Positions 51,653 through 60,994 of a DNA stretch of 64,000 nucleotides are shown here, piece after piece. Location of the stretch: positions 62,001-126,000 of the forward strand of contig NZ_VWPY01000006.1 in the NCBI RefSeq assembly GCF_011839805.1. The letters run 5' to 3'. A program made the translations under genes and the position numbers. The DNA comes from Kineococcus rubinsiae. GTDB lineage: Bacteria; Actinomycetota; Actinomycetes; Actinomycetales; Kineococcaceae. A model generated the notes under the pieces. The model ran no database searches and was not told the origin of the DNA. It saw only the letters and a list, made by a program, of their open reading frames with translations. Within the stretch, counting starts at the first letter, position 1. The number at the start of each line of letters is the position of its first letter.

Positions 51653-53599
51653 GTGAGCACCCAGGACAGCGCGCCCGCGCCGATCTCCGTCGCGCCCGAC
51701 GCGGCGTTCGCGCAGCAGGCCGTGGCCAAGGCCGACCTGTACGAGAGGGCCGCCGCGGACCGCCTCGGGTTCTGGGCCGAGCAGGCCCGCGCCCACGTGG
51801 ACTGGGACACCGACTTCACCCAGACCCTGGACTGGAGCGACGCGCCCTTCGCGAAGTGGTTCGTCGGCGGCCGCCTCAACGTCGCCGTGAACTGCGTCGA
51901 CCGCCACGTCGCGGCCGGCCACGGCGACCGCGTCGCGCTGCACTTCGAGGGCGAACCCGGTGACACGCAGACCGTCACGTACGCGCAGCTGTCCGAGCAG
52001 GTGAACCGGGCCGCCAACGCGCTGACCGCGCTGGGCGTCGAGGCGGGCGACCGCGTCGCGATCTACCTGCCGATGCTCGTCGAGTCCGTCGTCGCGATGC
52101 TCGCGTGCGCGCGCCTGGGCGCCCCGCACAGCGTCGTGTTCGGCGGGTTCTCCGCCGACGCGCTGCACTCGCGCATCAACGACGCCGAGGCGAAGGTCGT
52201 CATCACGTGCGACGGCTCCTACCGCCGCGGCAAGGCGACCACGCTGAAGCCCGCCGTCGACGCCGCGATCGCCAAGGGCTGCCCGAGCGTCGCGGCCGTC
52301 CTCGTGGTGCGCCGCAACGGCGAGGACGTTGCGTGGAACGAGGGCCTGGACGTCTGGTGGCACGAGGCGCTGGAGCAGGCGAGCCCCGAGCACGAGGCGC
52401 AGGCCTTCGACGCCGAGCAGCCGCTGTTCATCCTCTACACCTCGGGCACCACCGGGAAGCCCAAGGGGATCCTGCACACCTCCGGCGGGTACCTCACCCA
52501 GATCGCGTTCACGATGCGCGCGGTGTTCGACCTGCGCCCCGAGACCGACGTCTACTGGTGCACCGCCGACGTCGGCTGGGTCACGGGCCACTCCTACGTC
52601 GTCTACGGCCCGCTGGCCAACGGCGCCACCCAGGTCATCTACGAGGGCACGCCCGACACCCCCGGCAAGGACCGCTGGTGGTCCCTGGTCGAGAAGTACG
52701 GCGTGACGATCCTCTACACCGCGCCCACGGCGATCCGGACCTGCATGAAGTGGGGCGAGGAGTTCCCGGCGGGCCACGACCTGTCCTCGCTGCGCCTGCT
52801 GGGCAGCGTGGGCGAGAACATCAACCCCGAGGCCTGGTCCTGGTACCGCCGCGTCATCGGCGCGGGCCGCACGCCCATCGTCGACACGTGGTGGCAGACC
52901 GAGACCGGCGGGCACATGATCACCCCGCTGCCGGGCGTCACGACGCTCAAGCCCGGCTCGGCGCAGGTGCCCGTGCCGGGGATCGTGGCCGAGGTCGTCG
53001 ACGACGCGGGCGAGCCCGTCGGGCACGGCGAGGCCGGCTACCTCGTCCTCACCGAGCCGTGGCCCGCGATGCTGCGCGGCCTCTGGCACGACGACCAGCG
53101 CTTCAAGGACACGTACTGGGCGCGCTTCCCGGGCCGCTACTTCGCGGGCGACGGCGCCAAGCGCGACGAGGACGGCGACATCTGGCTGCTGGGTCGCGTC
53201 GACGACGTCATGAACGTCTCGGGCCACCGGCTCTCCACGGCCGAGATCGAGTCGGCGCTGGTCTCGCACCCCGACGTCGCGGAGGCCGCGGTCGTCGGCG
53301 CCACCGACGAGACGACGGGCCAGTCGGTCGTCGCCTTCGTCATCCTCCGCGCCGGGCACGAGGAGGGCCCCGACACCGTCGCGGACCTGCGCAACCACGT
53401 CGGCAAGGAGATCGGGCCCATCGCCAAGCCCCGCTCGATCATGGTCGTGGCGGAGCTGCCCAAGACGCGCTCCGGCAAGATCATGCGGCGCCTGCTGCGC
53501 GACGTCGCCGAGCACCGCGAGCCCGGTGACGTCACGACGCTGACCGACTCCACCGTCATGGACTCCATCCGCGGCGGCATGAAGGCCGCCGACGACTGA
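51653..53599 (+). CDS. acs: Acetyl-CoA synthetase
   Basis: A 648-residue AMP-forming acetate-CoA ligase, the usual family length. The ATP-binding loop [11 protein letters not shown] starts at residue 262. WWQTETGG is the acyl/adenylate motif. The C-terminal [10 protein letters not shown] carries Lys609, the residue acetylated to switch the enzyme off. GTG 51653 follows GAGGAGGA. It begins the block that matches the M. tuberculosis Rv3667 (acs) to Rv3682 (ponA2) order. Confidence 0.96.
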   Translation: MSTQDSAPAPISVAPDAAFAQQAVAKADLYERAAADRLGFWAEQARAHVDWDTDFTQTLDWSDAPFAKWFVGGRLNVAVNCVDRHVAAGHGDRVALHFEGEPGDTQTVTYAQLSEQVNRAANALTALGVEAGDRVAIYLPMLVESVVAMLACARLGAPHSVVFGGFSADALHSRINDAEAKVVITCDGSYRRGKATTLKPAVDAAIAKGCPSVAAVLVVRRNGEDVAWNEGLDVWWHEALEQASPEHEAQAFDAEQPLFILYTSGTTGKPKGILHTSGGYLTQIAFTMRAVFDLRPETDVYWCTADVGWVTGHSYVVYGPLANGATQVIYEGTPDTPGKDRWWSLVEKYGVTILYTAPTAIRTCMKWGEEFPAGHDLSSLRLLGSVGENINPEAWSWYRRVIGAGRTPIVDTWWQTETGGHMITPLPGVTTLKPGSAQVPVPGIVAEVVDDAGEPVGHGEAGYLVLTEPWPAMLRGLWHDDQRFKDTYWARFPGRYFAGDGAKRDEDGDIWLLGRVDDVMNVSGHRLSTAEIESALVSHPDVAEAAVVGATDETTGQSVVAFVILRAGHEEGPDTVADLRNHVGKEIGPIAKPRSIMVVAELPKTRSGKIMRRLLRDVAEHREPGDVTTLTDSTVMDSIRGGMKAADD

Positions 53600-53609
53600 C
53601 GTCCTGCAC

Positions 53610-54686
53610 GTGATCTGCACCGCACCCGACCTGCGCACCGCCGCGCGGGCCGGGGCGGTGCGTCACGGTGGGAGGGTGCTGCGCCGACACCCCTCGCACC
53701 CGACCCGCGCCCTGGTCGCCACCGTCGTGGCCACCGGCGTCGTGGCCTGCGGGGCCCTGCTCGCCACCGCCCCGCAGTGGGTGGGCCTCGCGGGCTCCCG
53801 CCCCTTCGTCTGGACCGTGCCCTTCCGCCTCCCCGTCGCCCTGGGCACCGCGGCGCTCGCGGGCGTCGCCGGGCTCGCGGGGCTGCGGTTCCGGCGCGTG
53901 CTGCCCGCGGCCCTGGTCCTCGCGGTGGCCGCCGGGACGTCCCTGGCGGTCACGCTCGGGCGCGGCGCGGGGGCGGGGGAGCTGCCGCCGGCCGCGCCCG
54001 GCGACGTGACCGTCCTCGCGGCCAACGTCTTCGTCGCCGCGGCCGACCCCGCCGCGGTCGCCGCGCTGGCCCTGCGCGACAACGCCGACGCGGTCTCCCT
54101 GCCCGAGTCGACGCAGGCCTACGCCGACGACGTCGCGGCGCGGATCGAGGCCGGCGGGGGAGCGCGCATGCAGGTGTTCTTCGCCGCCGACCGCGGTGAC
54201 GGGCGGGGCACCTACGGCACGGCGCTGCTGGTCAGCGAGGCGCTGGGGACCTACCGCCCCACCGGCGAGCTCGCCAACGGGTTCAAGGCCGTCGTGACGG
54301 CCGCCCCCGTCTCCGGGCGGGGCCCCGTCCTCGCCGCCGCCCACACCGCGGCCCCCGTGACGGCCCTGCTGCCGCAGTGGCGCCGCGAGACGGCCGCCGT
54401 GGCCGCCTGGTGCGCGGCGACGCCGGGCGCGCTGCTCGCGGGCGACCTCAACGCCACCCTCGACCACCCGGGGCTGCGGCTGAGCGGCTCCTGCGTGGAC
54501 GCCGGGCGGGAGACGGGCACGGGCGCGCGCGGCACCTGGCCCGCGCGCGTGCCCGCCGCGCTCGGCGCCACCATCGACCACGCGCTGGCCGACGGGGACG
54601 CCTGGCGGGCGGTCGGCTCCCGCGTCGAGGCCCTGCGCGGCAGCGACCACCGGGCCCTCGTGACCCGGTGGCGACCCGTCGGCTGA
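53610..54686 (+). CDS. Membrane-anchored endonuclease/exonuclease/phosphatase family protein
   Basis: A 358-residue protein. Three N-terminal membrane helices (about 35-115) precede an EEP-fold domain (about 130-355) with VLAANVFVAA, LPESTQAYAD holding the metal-binding Glu, LLAGDLNATLDHPGL, GATIDHALADG and GSDHRALVTRW, the last carrying the catalytic His. Relatives are extracytoplasmic EEP hydrolases of unknown substrate. The start is uncertain: GTG 53610 has no good ribosome site, and in-frame GTGs at 53658 or 53676 are possible. Confidence 0.82.
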   Translation: MICTAPDLRTAARAGAVRHGGRVLRRHPSHPTRALVATVVATGVVACGALLATAPQWVGLAGSRPFVWTVPFRLPVALGTAALAGVAGLAGLRFRRVLPAALVLAVAAGTSLAVTLGRGAGAGELPPAAPGDVTVLAANVFVAAADPAAVAALALRDNADAVSLPESTQAYADDVAARIEAGGGARMQVFFAADRGDGRGTYGTALLVSEALGTYRPTGELANGFKAVVTAAPVSGRGPVLAAAHTAAPVTALLPQWRRETAAVAAWCAATPGALLAGDLNATLDHPGLRLSGSCVDAGRETGTGARGTWPARVPAALGATIDHALADGDAWRAVGSRVEALRGSDHRALVTRWRPVG

Positions 54687-54715
54687 GGCCCTCCGCGACC
54701 ACGCGGACGGCAGGA

Positions 54716-54753
54716 GTCGACACTGCGTCGATGAGTGGTCGACAGTGCGTCGA
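54716..54753. promoter_or_regulatory. Twin 16-base boxes, possible operator
   Basis: GTCGACACTGCGTCGA (54716-54731) and GTCGACAGTGCGTCGA (54738-54753) differ by one base and are 22 bases apart, two helical turns. Each contains inverted TCGAC/GTCGA halves. No regulator is assigned. Confidence 0.5.
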
Positions 54754-54878
54754 CACCCCGTTGGTCCGATCGGTGCACGCGGCCCGGCGCAGTTGCTGGA
54801 ACGCTCACGCAACGGCCCCGCGCACCCCTAGTCTCTCCGTGATCAGCGCTCGTTCCCCTGTGCGAGAGAGCGATCACT

Positions 54879-54912
54879 GCGTCGCCGTCGGTCCCCCCGC
54901 CGGCGGCGACGC
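54879..54912. terminator. GC-rich hairpin in an intergenic region
   Basis: GCGTCGCCG (54879-54887) pairs with CGGCGACGC (54904-54912) around a 16-base G/C loop. It could end transcripts from the gene at 53610; it lacks a T-tract. Confidence 0.4.
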
Positions 54913-55062
54913 GCACCCCCCGACCGCCGGCCGCGGCTCCCGGAGCCCGGGCGACGACGGCCCGGGTGGAGATCCGCCGGACAGGCCCTAGGGTTCCTCC
55001 TGCCGCGTGCGAGACCGCCGACGGCCCGGCAACCGCCGCCCGCGGCGGCACGAGGAGGACTG

Positions 55063-55518
55063 ATGTCGACCGTCTACGACCGGAAGCCGGTCACCCCGCC
55101 CGAGCGCAGCATCGGGCAGCTCGTGTCCGACGCGACGAAGGACATCTCGGAGCTGGTCCGCTACGAGGTCGCGCTGGCCAAGGCCGAGATCACCGCCGAC
55201 GTGAAGAACGGCGCCCTCGGCGGCGGCCTGTTCGCCGTCGCCGGCGTGTTCGGCTTCGTCGCCTTCATCTTCCTCGGCGTCACCGTGGCCTACGCGCTGC
55301 ACGAGGGCGCCGGCTGGCCCGTCTGGCTGTCGTTCCTGGTCGTCGCCGTCGCGATGCTCCTCGTCGCGGGCGCGCTCGCCGTCGTCGGCCTGGGCGCCAT
55401 CAAGAAGGTCCGCCCGCCGGAGCGCACCATCCGCACCACCAAGGAGACCGTCGCCGTGCTGAAGGCCAGCGCGACGGGCAAGCCGAGCACCGTCTCCCCC
55501 GCGCTGACCAAGCGCTGA
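55063..55518 (+). CDS. Actinobacterial holin-X / DUF1469-type membrane protein
   Basis: A 151-residue protein. A cytoplasmic helix (SIGQLVSDATKDISELVRYEVALAKAEI, 16-45), two membrane helices (about 52-78 and 84-108) and a basic tail. It matches the phage-holin superfamily III group (PF07332) that is chromosomal in actinobacteria. The position equals Rv3669 of M. tuberculosis. There is no sign of a prophage, so lysis is not implied; a general membrane role is more likely. The ATG follows a GAGGAG site. Confidence 0.88.
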   Translation: MSTVYDRKPVTPPERSIGQLVSDATKDISELVRYEVALAKAEITADVKNGALGGGLFAVAGVFGFVAFIFLGVTVAYALHEGAGWPVWLSFLVVAVAMLLVAGALAVVGLGAIKKVRPPERTIRTTKETVAVLKASATGKPSTVSPALTKR

Positions 55519-55550
55519 GGACGACGAGCGGCTGACGAGGACGCCGGGGC

Positions 55551-56471
55551 GTGCCGGGGAGCACCACCGACGTCTCGGCCGTCCTCGTCGAGGGCCCGTG
55601 GCGGCACCGGCTGGTCGCCGCCCACGGGGCCCGCTTCCACGTGGCCGAGCTGGGCTCCGGCCCGCTCGTGCTGCTGCTGCACGCCTTCCCGCAGTTCTGG
55701 TGGGCGTGGCGCCACCAGCTCGTCGCCCTCGCCGAGGCGGGGTACCGGGCCGTCGCGATGGACCTGCGCGGCTACGGCGCGAGCGACAAGCCGCCCCGCG
55801 GCTACGACACCCCCACGTCCGCGGCCGACGTCGCGGCCCTGGTCCGGGCCCTCGGTGAGCGCGACGCCGTCGTCGTCGGGCACGGCATCTCCGGCCGCAC
55901 CGCCTGGGCGCTGCCGTCGCTGCACCCCGGGCAGGTCCGCGGCATCGTCGTCGTCGGGGCCGCCCACCCGCTGCTGAGCGTGCAGGTCCTCGCCGACCGC
56001 GCCCGCCGAGGGACGGGCCCCCTGCGGGCCAGCGCCGCGGCCCTCGTCCGCCAGGTCCCCGTCCTGCCCGAGCGCCGGCTCGTGCACGGCGACGGCGTCG
56101 AGCAGGTCCTGCGGGCCGGGGCCGGCCCCGGGTGGCCGGGGAGCGAGGAGCTGCACCGCTACCGCGAGGCCGTCCGCGTCCCCTTCGTCGCCCACTCCGC
56201 GCTGGAGTACCACCGCTGGATCGCCCGCTCGCCCCTGCGCGGGGACGGCCGTCGCTTCGCGGCCAGCGTGCGGGGCCCCGTCGACGTGCCGGTGCTGCAG
56301 GTGCGCGGCGCGCTGGACCCCACCGTCGGCCCGCGGGCGCTGGCGGCCGCGGAGGAGTACGCCGCCGGGCCGCACCGCGCCGTCGAGGTCCCCGGGGCCG
56401 GGCACTACGTGCCCGAGGAGGCCCCCGAGCGGTTCAGCTCCGTGCTGCTGTCGTGGCTGGCGCGGAGCTGA
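55551..56471 (+). CDS. Alpha/beta hydrolase, epoxide-hydrolase-like (EphE position)
   Basis: A 306-residue alpha/beta hydrolase. LLLLHAFPQFWWAWRHQ is the oxyanion-hole strand of epoxide-hydrolase-type enzymes, and MDLRGYGASDKPPRGYDT follows. A likely acidic residue is in GALDPTVG, and the catalytic His in GAGHYVPEEAPERF. The nucleophile elbow reads VVGHGISG: Gly stands where epoxide hydrolases have Asp (GHDxG), so the reaction is uncertain. It occupies the ephE (Rv3670) position, 32 bases after the holin-like gene and convergent with the manganese catalase. Confidence 0.85.
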   Translation: MPGSTTDVSAVLVEGPWRHRLVAAHGARFHVAELGSGPLVLLLHAFPQFWWAWRHQLVALAEAGYRAVAMDLRGYGASDKPPRGYDTPTSAADVAALVRALGERDAVVVGHGISGRTAWALPSLHPGQVRGIVVVGAAHPLLSVQVLADRARRGTGPLRASAAALVRQVPVLPERRLVHGDGVEQVLRAGAGPGWPGSEELHRYREAVRVPFVAHSALEYHRWIARSPLRGDGRRFAASVRGPVDVPVLQVRGALDPTVGPRALAAAEEYAAGPHRAVEVPGAGHYVPEEAPERFSSVLLSWLARS

Positions 56472-56475
56472 CCGC

Positions 56476-56516
56476 CGGGGTCCTCCCCGTGGTGATCTGA
56501 CCGGTGCTCAGCCGGT
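56476..56516. terminator. Small hairpins between convergent genes
   Basis: CGGGG-TCCT-CCCCG (56476-56489), and ACCGG (56500-56504) pairing with CCGGT (56512-56516), which spans the catalase stop codon. Short stems; possibly a bidirectional terminator. Confidence 0.35.
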
Positions 56517-57464
56517 GGTGAGCGGTCCGTACGTAAGGACCGGCTCGGCCATCTCCAGGTCCGCGGTGGCCTGGATGAGCTCGATGAGCTCGGGGTCCAG
56601 CCCCGGCGCGAACTCCTCGTAACGCTCCTCGGCGATCGTCATCGGCGCGCCCTCGGGGGCCTGCTCGGTGCCGTCGAGGTCGGTGCCGTCCTTCGACGGC
56701 GAGGCGCCGCGGTAGATCTTCGCGGCCTCGGACAACCCGGTCAGGTCGAAGCTGTACTGCTTGGACTGCCAGCCCAGGTCGACCATGGCCTTGACCTCGG
56801 GGAACTTCTCCGCGTTGGTCTTCGGGATCGGCAGGAGCTTCTTCCAGTCCACCCCGAGGGTCTCCAGCGCCTTGGCGTACCCGTTCTCGTGCGCCTGGTC
56901 GCGCACGATGAGGTAGCTGACGGTGGAGCGCAGCGTCTTGTTCGAGGACATCTCGTAGATGCGGCACTTCTGCAGCCGGCCCGTGGACTCGAGCATGAGG
57001 TTGTAGAGCAGGTCGAGCACGAGGTTGCCGGAGTTGTAGACGTAGCTGCCGCTCCACGGGTTGCCGGCGGAGTCCACCGGCAGCGCGCCCTGGGCGCCCA
57101 CGAGGTAGTGGTGGATGTTCCCCTCGGTCAGCGCGGACGCCAGCGGGGTGGCCCCCTTCGCGCCGGGGGTGTCCAGGGTGTCGCTGTCCTTGCCCTGGTA
57201 GCGCGGCGACCCGTCGAGCAGGCGGGCGATGGTGGTGCCGATCAGCTCGACGTGGCTGATCTCCTCCGTGCCGATGCCCTGCAGGAGGTCCTTGTACGGC
57301 TTCGCGGCGGGCCCACGGAAGTTCATGGCCTGGAACAGGTACTGCATCATCGTGCGCATCTCGCCGAACTGGCCGCCGAGGCCCTCCTGCAGGGCGTTGG
57401 CCGCCGCGGGGTCCGGCTCGTCCTCGGCGATCTCGTGGATGAGCTTCTGCACGTGGAGGTACAA
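56508..57464 (-). CDS. Manganese-containing catalase
   Basis: A 318-residue dimanganese catalase that breaks down hydrogen peroxide. Ligand residues visible: Glu35, Glu68 and His71 (TEEISHVE), a Glu in LMLESTGRLQ and a His in RDQAHENGYA, the same set as in the Lactobacillus enzyme. The start is a TTG at 57464, five bases after GAGGAGA, and it gives the family-typical N-terminus MYLHVQKLIHEI. It lies inside a gene block otherwise conserved with mycobacteria, where no such catalase is found, so it looks like an insertion into the block. Confidence 0.93.
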   Translation of the reverse strand: MYLHVQKLIHEIAEDEPDPAAANALQEGLGGQFGEMRTMMQYLFQAMNFRGPAAKPYKDLLQGIGTEEISHVELIGTTIARLLDGSPRYQGKDSDTLDTPGAKGATPLASALTEGNIHHYLVGAQGALPVDSAGNPWSGSYVYNSGNLVLDLLYNLMLESTGRLQKCRIYEMSSNKTLRSTVSYLIVRDQAHENGYAKALETLGVDWKKLLPIPKTNAEKFPEVKAMVDLGWQSKQYSFDLTGLSEAAKIYRGASPSKDGTDLDGTEQAPEGAPMTIAEERYEEFAPGLDPELIELIQATADLEMAEPVLTYGPLTTG

Positions 57465-57590
57465 GGGTTCTCCTCAGACGTCGAGCGTCGACCCCCCAGC
57501 GGTGGGCCGTGGTTCGACCCTGGCCCTGCCGTCGTCGGCCCGCGACTCAGAGCACCTGATCGCGTGCCCGGCGTAGCGGACCCCGGGCCG

Positions 57591-58799
57591 TCACTCGGCC
57601 GCGCAGGCCCCCGTGCTCACGGCGGCCGTGCTGTCGCCCGCGGCCGTCAGGACGTCGTCCAGCTCGCCGGGCGTCAGCGCGTAGCCCGTCACGGGGTCGT
57701 CCAGGGAGCGCGCGAACACGACGCCGGCGACGGCACCGTCCTCCGTCAGCAGCGGACCGCCGGAGTTGCCGGGCTCCACGGTCGTGTAGACGGAGTAGAC
57801 GTCGCGGACGACGGTCGCCTGGTCGTAGATGTCGCGGCCCTGCGCCTGCAGCACCGAGCGCACCCGCGCGGTGGCCAGCGTGTACGGCCCGTCCAGGGGG
57901 AAGCCCGCGACGACCGCGGCGTCGCCGCCGTCCAGCTGCTCCGCCCGGGGCAGCGCGTCGGCGTCGAGGCCCGGCACGTCGAGCACCGCCAGGTCGAGCG
58001 CCGGGTCGTAGGCGACGACGGTCGCGGGGTAGCGCCGCCCGGTGCCCTGCGGCTGCACCGAGGGCGACTGGACGCCCGCGACGACGTGCGCGTTGGTGAC
58101 GACCCGGGCCGCCCCGCCGCGGCGCGCGGCGACGAAGCCGCTGCCCTCCAGGCCGCGGTCGCAGCTGCTGGCCACGCCCGTGACCTTGACGATCCCCGGC
58201 TGCGCGGCGCGCAGCCCGGCCGTGTCGGGCACCGTCGAGGCCGGGGCGCGGACGGGGAGGATGGGCTCGGGGTCGACGCCGTCGAAGACGCGGGGGAAGC
58301 CGCTGGCCTCCGCGGCCGCCCAGAAGCGGCTCAGCACGCCGCCGGTCTGCGCCGGGACGACCCGGTCGAGGGTGCTGACGACCGTGGAGCCGGTCACGGC
58401 CGAGGCGATGCTCGCCACCGGCGCGGCGCGGGCCGCCCCCGCGACGACCCAGACCACGAGCAGGGTCGAGAGCAGGCCCGCGACGGCCCCGAGCAGCGCG
58501 TCGGCCGCGCGCGCCGGCCGCCACGCCACCCGGCGGCGCACCCACAGGCCGACCACGCCCAGCAGCAGTCGGCCCAGCAGGGCCAGGGCGATGGTGCCGA
58601 CGACCACGACGAGGGTGCGCTCCAGGCCCGCCGACCAGCCGGCGACGACCCCGGGCAGCACCGCGATCCCGAGGAGCGCGCCGCCGACGAGCCCCACCAG
58701 GCTGAGCAGCCCGACGACGAGGCCCTCCCGGTAGCCCGCGACGAGCTGGGCCAGCAGGAGCAGGACGAGCAGGGCGTCCAGCACCAGGGACGCGCTCAC
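57591..58799 (-). CDS. marP: MarP-like membrane serine protease (CvpA plus trypsin-like)
   Basis: A 402-residue protein. An N-terminal CvpA-type region of four membrane helices (about 5-115) is followed by an extracytoplasmic chymotrypsin-fold protease: His in VVTNAHVVAG, Asp in DPALDLAVLDV and Ser in VEPGNSGGPLL. Two cysteines (ASSCDRG and STGACAA) match the disulfide known to stabilise M. tuberculosis MarP (Rv3671c). MarP is needed for acid and oxidative stress survival there; that role is inferred here. GTG 58799 overlaps the NUDIX stop as GTGA. Confidence 0.9.
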   Translation of the reverse strand: MSASLVLDALLVLLLLAQLVAGYREGLVVGLLSLVGLVGGALLGIAVLPGVVAGWSAGLERTLVVVVGTIALALLGRLLLGVVGLWVRRRVAWRPARAADALLGAVAGLLSTLLVVWVVAGAARAAPVASIASAVTGSTVVSTLDRVVPAQTGGVLSRFWAAAEASGFPRVFDGVDPEPILPVRAPASTVPDTAGLRAAQPGIVKVTGVASSCDRGLEGSGFVAARRGGAARVVTNAHVVAGVQSPSVQPQGTGRRYPATVVAYDPALDLAVLDVPGLDADALPRAEQLDGGDAAVVAGFPLDGPYTLATARVRSVLQAQGRDIYDQATVVRDVYSVYTTVEPGNSGGPLLTEDGAVAGVVFARSLDDPVTGYALTPGELDDVLTAAGDSTAAVSTGACAAE

Positions 58800-59470
58800 G
58801 TGCGCGCCGCCCACGCCAGGGCGTCGTCGAGGCTGACCGTCCGGCCGACGGGGCCGCCGTGCTCGTCGAGCCCACCCAGCGCCAGGACGCGCACGAGCAC
58901 CTCGGCCGTGAAGCCCCACACCAGCAGCCCGCGGACCGCGAAGGCGGGCCCGCTGTAGCCGCCCGGGGCCCGCACGCGGCGGCGACTGGCGTCGGCCAGC
59001 AGCTCGGCGAGGGGAACCCGCTCGACCCGCGCCACCTCCGCGGGGTCGACGACGCCGACCGCGGAGGGCTCGCGCCACCACGCGACGACGGGCGTCACCG
59101 CGTGCCGGGAGTGGGCGAGCAGGAGCTCCGGCAGGGTCCCGAGCACGTCGACGCCCGCGGGGTCGAGGCCCGTCTCCTCGGCCGCCTCGCGCAGCGCCGT
59201 CGCCGCGGGGGAGGCGTCGCCGGGGTCGCCGCGGCCGCCGGGGAAGGCCACCTGCCCGGAGTGCTGGCGCAGCGTGCCCGCGCGCTCGGTGAGCAGGACC
59301 TCGGGCCCGGCGGGGCCGTCGGCGAACAGGACGAGGACGGCGGCGGGGCGCGCGGTCGCCGTCGGCGCCAGCCGGTCCTCGCGCCAGCCGAGGTCGGCCG
59401 TCGTGACGTCGGGCAGGGCCGCGGCGAGCGGCCGCAGCCACCCGGGCAGCGGCGCGGGGGAACCCGTCAC
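58796..59470 (-). CDS. NUDIX hydrolase, CoA-pyrophosphatase type
   Basis: A 224-residue protein. The NUDIX box reads GGRGDPGD then [12 protein letters not shown], of the NUDT7/CoA group, after [21 protein letters not shown]. It probably hydrolyses CoA or acyl-CoA, matching Rv3672c in position. It is coupled at both ends by GTGA overlaps (nth upstream, marP downstream), so nth, NUDIX and marP form one translationally linked operon. Confidence 0.9.
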   Translation of the reverse strand: MTGSPAPLPGWLRPLAAALPDVTTADLGWREDRLAPTATARPAAVLVLFADGPAGPEVLLTERAGTLRQHSGQVAFPGGRGDPGDASPAATALREAAEETGLDPAGVDVLGTLPELLLAHSRHAVTPVVAWWREPSAVGVVDPAEVARVERVPLAELLADASRRRVRAPGGYSGPAFAVRGLLVWGFTAEVLVRVLALGGLDEHGGPVGRTVSLDDALAWAART

Positions 59471-60198
59471 GACGGGACCGGGGCGGGTTCGCGCACGAGC
59501 GCCGCCGCCCGCTCCGGGTCGGTCTCGCCGGTGCCGTACGAGGGGCACAGCCGGCTGACCGGGCACGCCCCGCAGGCCGGGCGGCGGCTGTGGCACATGC
59601 GCCGGCCGTGGAAGATCAGCCGGTGGTTCAGCAGCCGCCAGTCCTCGCGGGGGAACAGCTCCGCCAGGTCCTGCTCCACCTTCACCGGGTCGTCGTGGGT
59701 GCTGAAGCCGAGGCGCCGGGAGAGCCGGCCGACGTGGGTGTCGACCGTCAGCCCGGGCACGCCGAAGGCGTCGGTCAGCACCACGTTGGCGGTCTTGCGC
59801 CCGACGCCGGGCAGCGCCACGAGGTCGGGCAGCCGCGGCGGGACCTCGCCGCCGTGCTCCTCGACGAGGCGGGCCGCGAGGCGCACCAGCGCTTCGGCCT
59901 TCGTCCGGAAGAACCCCGTCGGCTGGACCAGCGCCTCCAGCTCGGCGCGGTCGGCGCCCGCGAGGTCGGCCGCCGTGGGGTAGCGGGCGAAGAGCGCGGG
60001 CGTGACCTGGTTGACGCGCCGGTCCGTGCACTGCGCCGAGAGGACCGTGGCGACGAGCAGCTGCAGGGGGGTCGTGAAGTCCAGCTCGCAGCGGGCGTCG
60101 GGGTAGCGCTCGCCCAGCAGCCGGTGCACGCGGCGCGCCCGGCGGGTCCGCGCGAGCGGGGTCTCCGCGGCGGCGTCGACGACGGGGCGGGCTGTCAC
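59467..60198 (-). CDS. nth: Endonuclease III
   Basis: A 243-residue base-excision repair glycosylase/AP lyase. [13 protein letters not shown] is the helix-hairpin-helix with the catalytic Lys, [11 protein letters not shown] the catalytic Asp, and [17 protein letters not shown] the C-x6-C-x2-C-x5-C [4Fe-4S] loop. GTG 60198 is chosen because it precedes the first conserved helix by the usual length; upstream codons would enter the divergent intergenic region. First gene of the nth-NUDIX-marP operon. Confidence 0.95.
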   Translation of the reverse strand: MTARPVVDAAAETPLARTRRARRVHRLLGERYPDARCELDFTTPLQLLVATVLSAQCTDRRVNQVTPALFARYPTAADLAGADRAELEALVQPTGFFRTKAEALVRLAARLVEEHGGEVPPRLPDLVALPGVGRKTANVVLTDAFGVPGLTVDTHVGRLSRRLGFSTHDDPVKVEQDLAELFPREDWRLLNHRLIFHGRRMCHSRRPACGACPVSRLCPSYGTGETDPERAAALVREPAPVPS

Positions 60199-60342
60199 GG
60201 CGCCGAGCCTACGGGGAGGCGCGGACAGCGACGCCGGGCGCGCAGACCTCCTGCGGGCGTTGGGGTGACGTCGCTGCCCCGGGAGGGTGACGCGGGACGT
60301 CTGCAGGTCAAGGGCGCCCCGGCGGGCGACGACACGCTGGGC

Positions 60343-60870
60343 ATGGAGGCGATCGAGGGACCCGTGGCCCGGACCGGCGGCACGGGGGTGGTGGTGCACG
60401 AGCCGGCGGGTGCCCGGGGCGACCGGGAGCTGCCCTCGCCCGTCCTCCTCGAGCTCCACGAGCTGCCGCTGCCGGCGCTGCGCCGCCGCCACGACCTGCT
60501 GGAGGCGGAGCTGCGCCGCGTCCGGTACTGGCAGCGGCTGCTGCGCGCCCGCCGCGACCTCGTGGTCGCCGGCACCGTGGCGCCGGACGAGCTGGCCGTC
60601 CCGCTGGAGGCCGCCGCCCAGGACGGCCCCCTCGAGCGGCACCTCGGCGCGGTCGCCGGCGACGAGGCCGCCCCCTCGGCACCGGGGCACGTCCTGCGCA
60701 CGCTCGTGCTGCCCGGGGCGGCGTCCGCCGACGGGCCCTCCCGCCTGGCCGAGCTGCAGGACGCCACCGCCCGCCTCGCGGCCTACGCCGCCGCGGTCGC
60801 GGACGAGCACGCCTTCGCGGTGCAGGTCCTGGCCGAGCGGCGGGGCCTCCTGGCCGGTGCCCGCGGCTGA
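60343..60870 (+). CDS. RsiG-like protein (anti-sigma factor fold) with altered c-di-GMP motif
   Basis: A 175-residue protein. [20 protein letters not shown]...[13 protein letters not shown] (residues 37-74) aligns without gaps to the first helical hairpin of RsiG, and the C-terminal [18 protein letters not shown] to its last helix. RsiG holds sigma-WhiG when bound to c-di-GMP through E-x3-S-x2-R-x3-Q-x3-D motifs. Here the first copy keeps only the final Asp (Ser to Arg, Arg to Gln, Gln to Arg) and the second copy is lost. It may therefore bind a sigma factor without c-di-GMP. The start (ATG 60343) is uncertain. It sits between nth and crp, the Rv3675 position. The comparison is from memory. 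Confidence 0.55.
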   Translation: MEAIEGPVARTGGTGVVVHEPAGARGDRELPSPVLLELHELPLPALRRRHDLLEAELRRVRYWQRLLRARRDLVVAGTVAPDELAVPLEAAAQDGPLERHLGAVAGDEAAPSAPGHVLRTLVLPGAASADGPSRLAELQDATARLAAYAAAVADEHAFAVQVLAERRGLLAGARG

Positions 60871-60994
60871 GCACCGGGCCGCTTCGACTGGACACGACCA
60901 CCGGGCTACCGGATCATCCGTGCGGCACACTGGAGCCCGGCGACCGGGACCGGGCCGCTCGAGCAGCGTGGCGGCGTACGAGGAGGTTCGACGG

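Larger units (their letters stand above)
54687..55062. other. 376-base intergenic region before the holin-like gene
   Basis: No gene is seen. It contains twin 16-base boxes (54716 and 54738), a 9-bp stem (54879-54887 with 54904-54912) and a -10-like TAGGGT at 54989-54994, about 70 bases before the ATG at 55063. The left part may serve as terminator and operator; the right part as promoter of the downstream gene. Confidence 0.5.

Noticed and set aside
55063-55518. Prophage remnant, because of the holin-like protein
   Set aside because: No other phage gene is near, and the gene sits in a block conserved with mycobacteria, where Rv3669 is an ordinary chromosomal gene.
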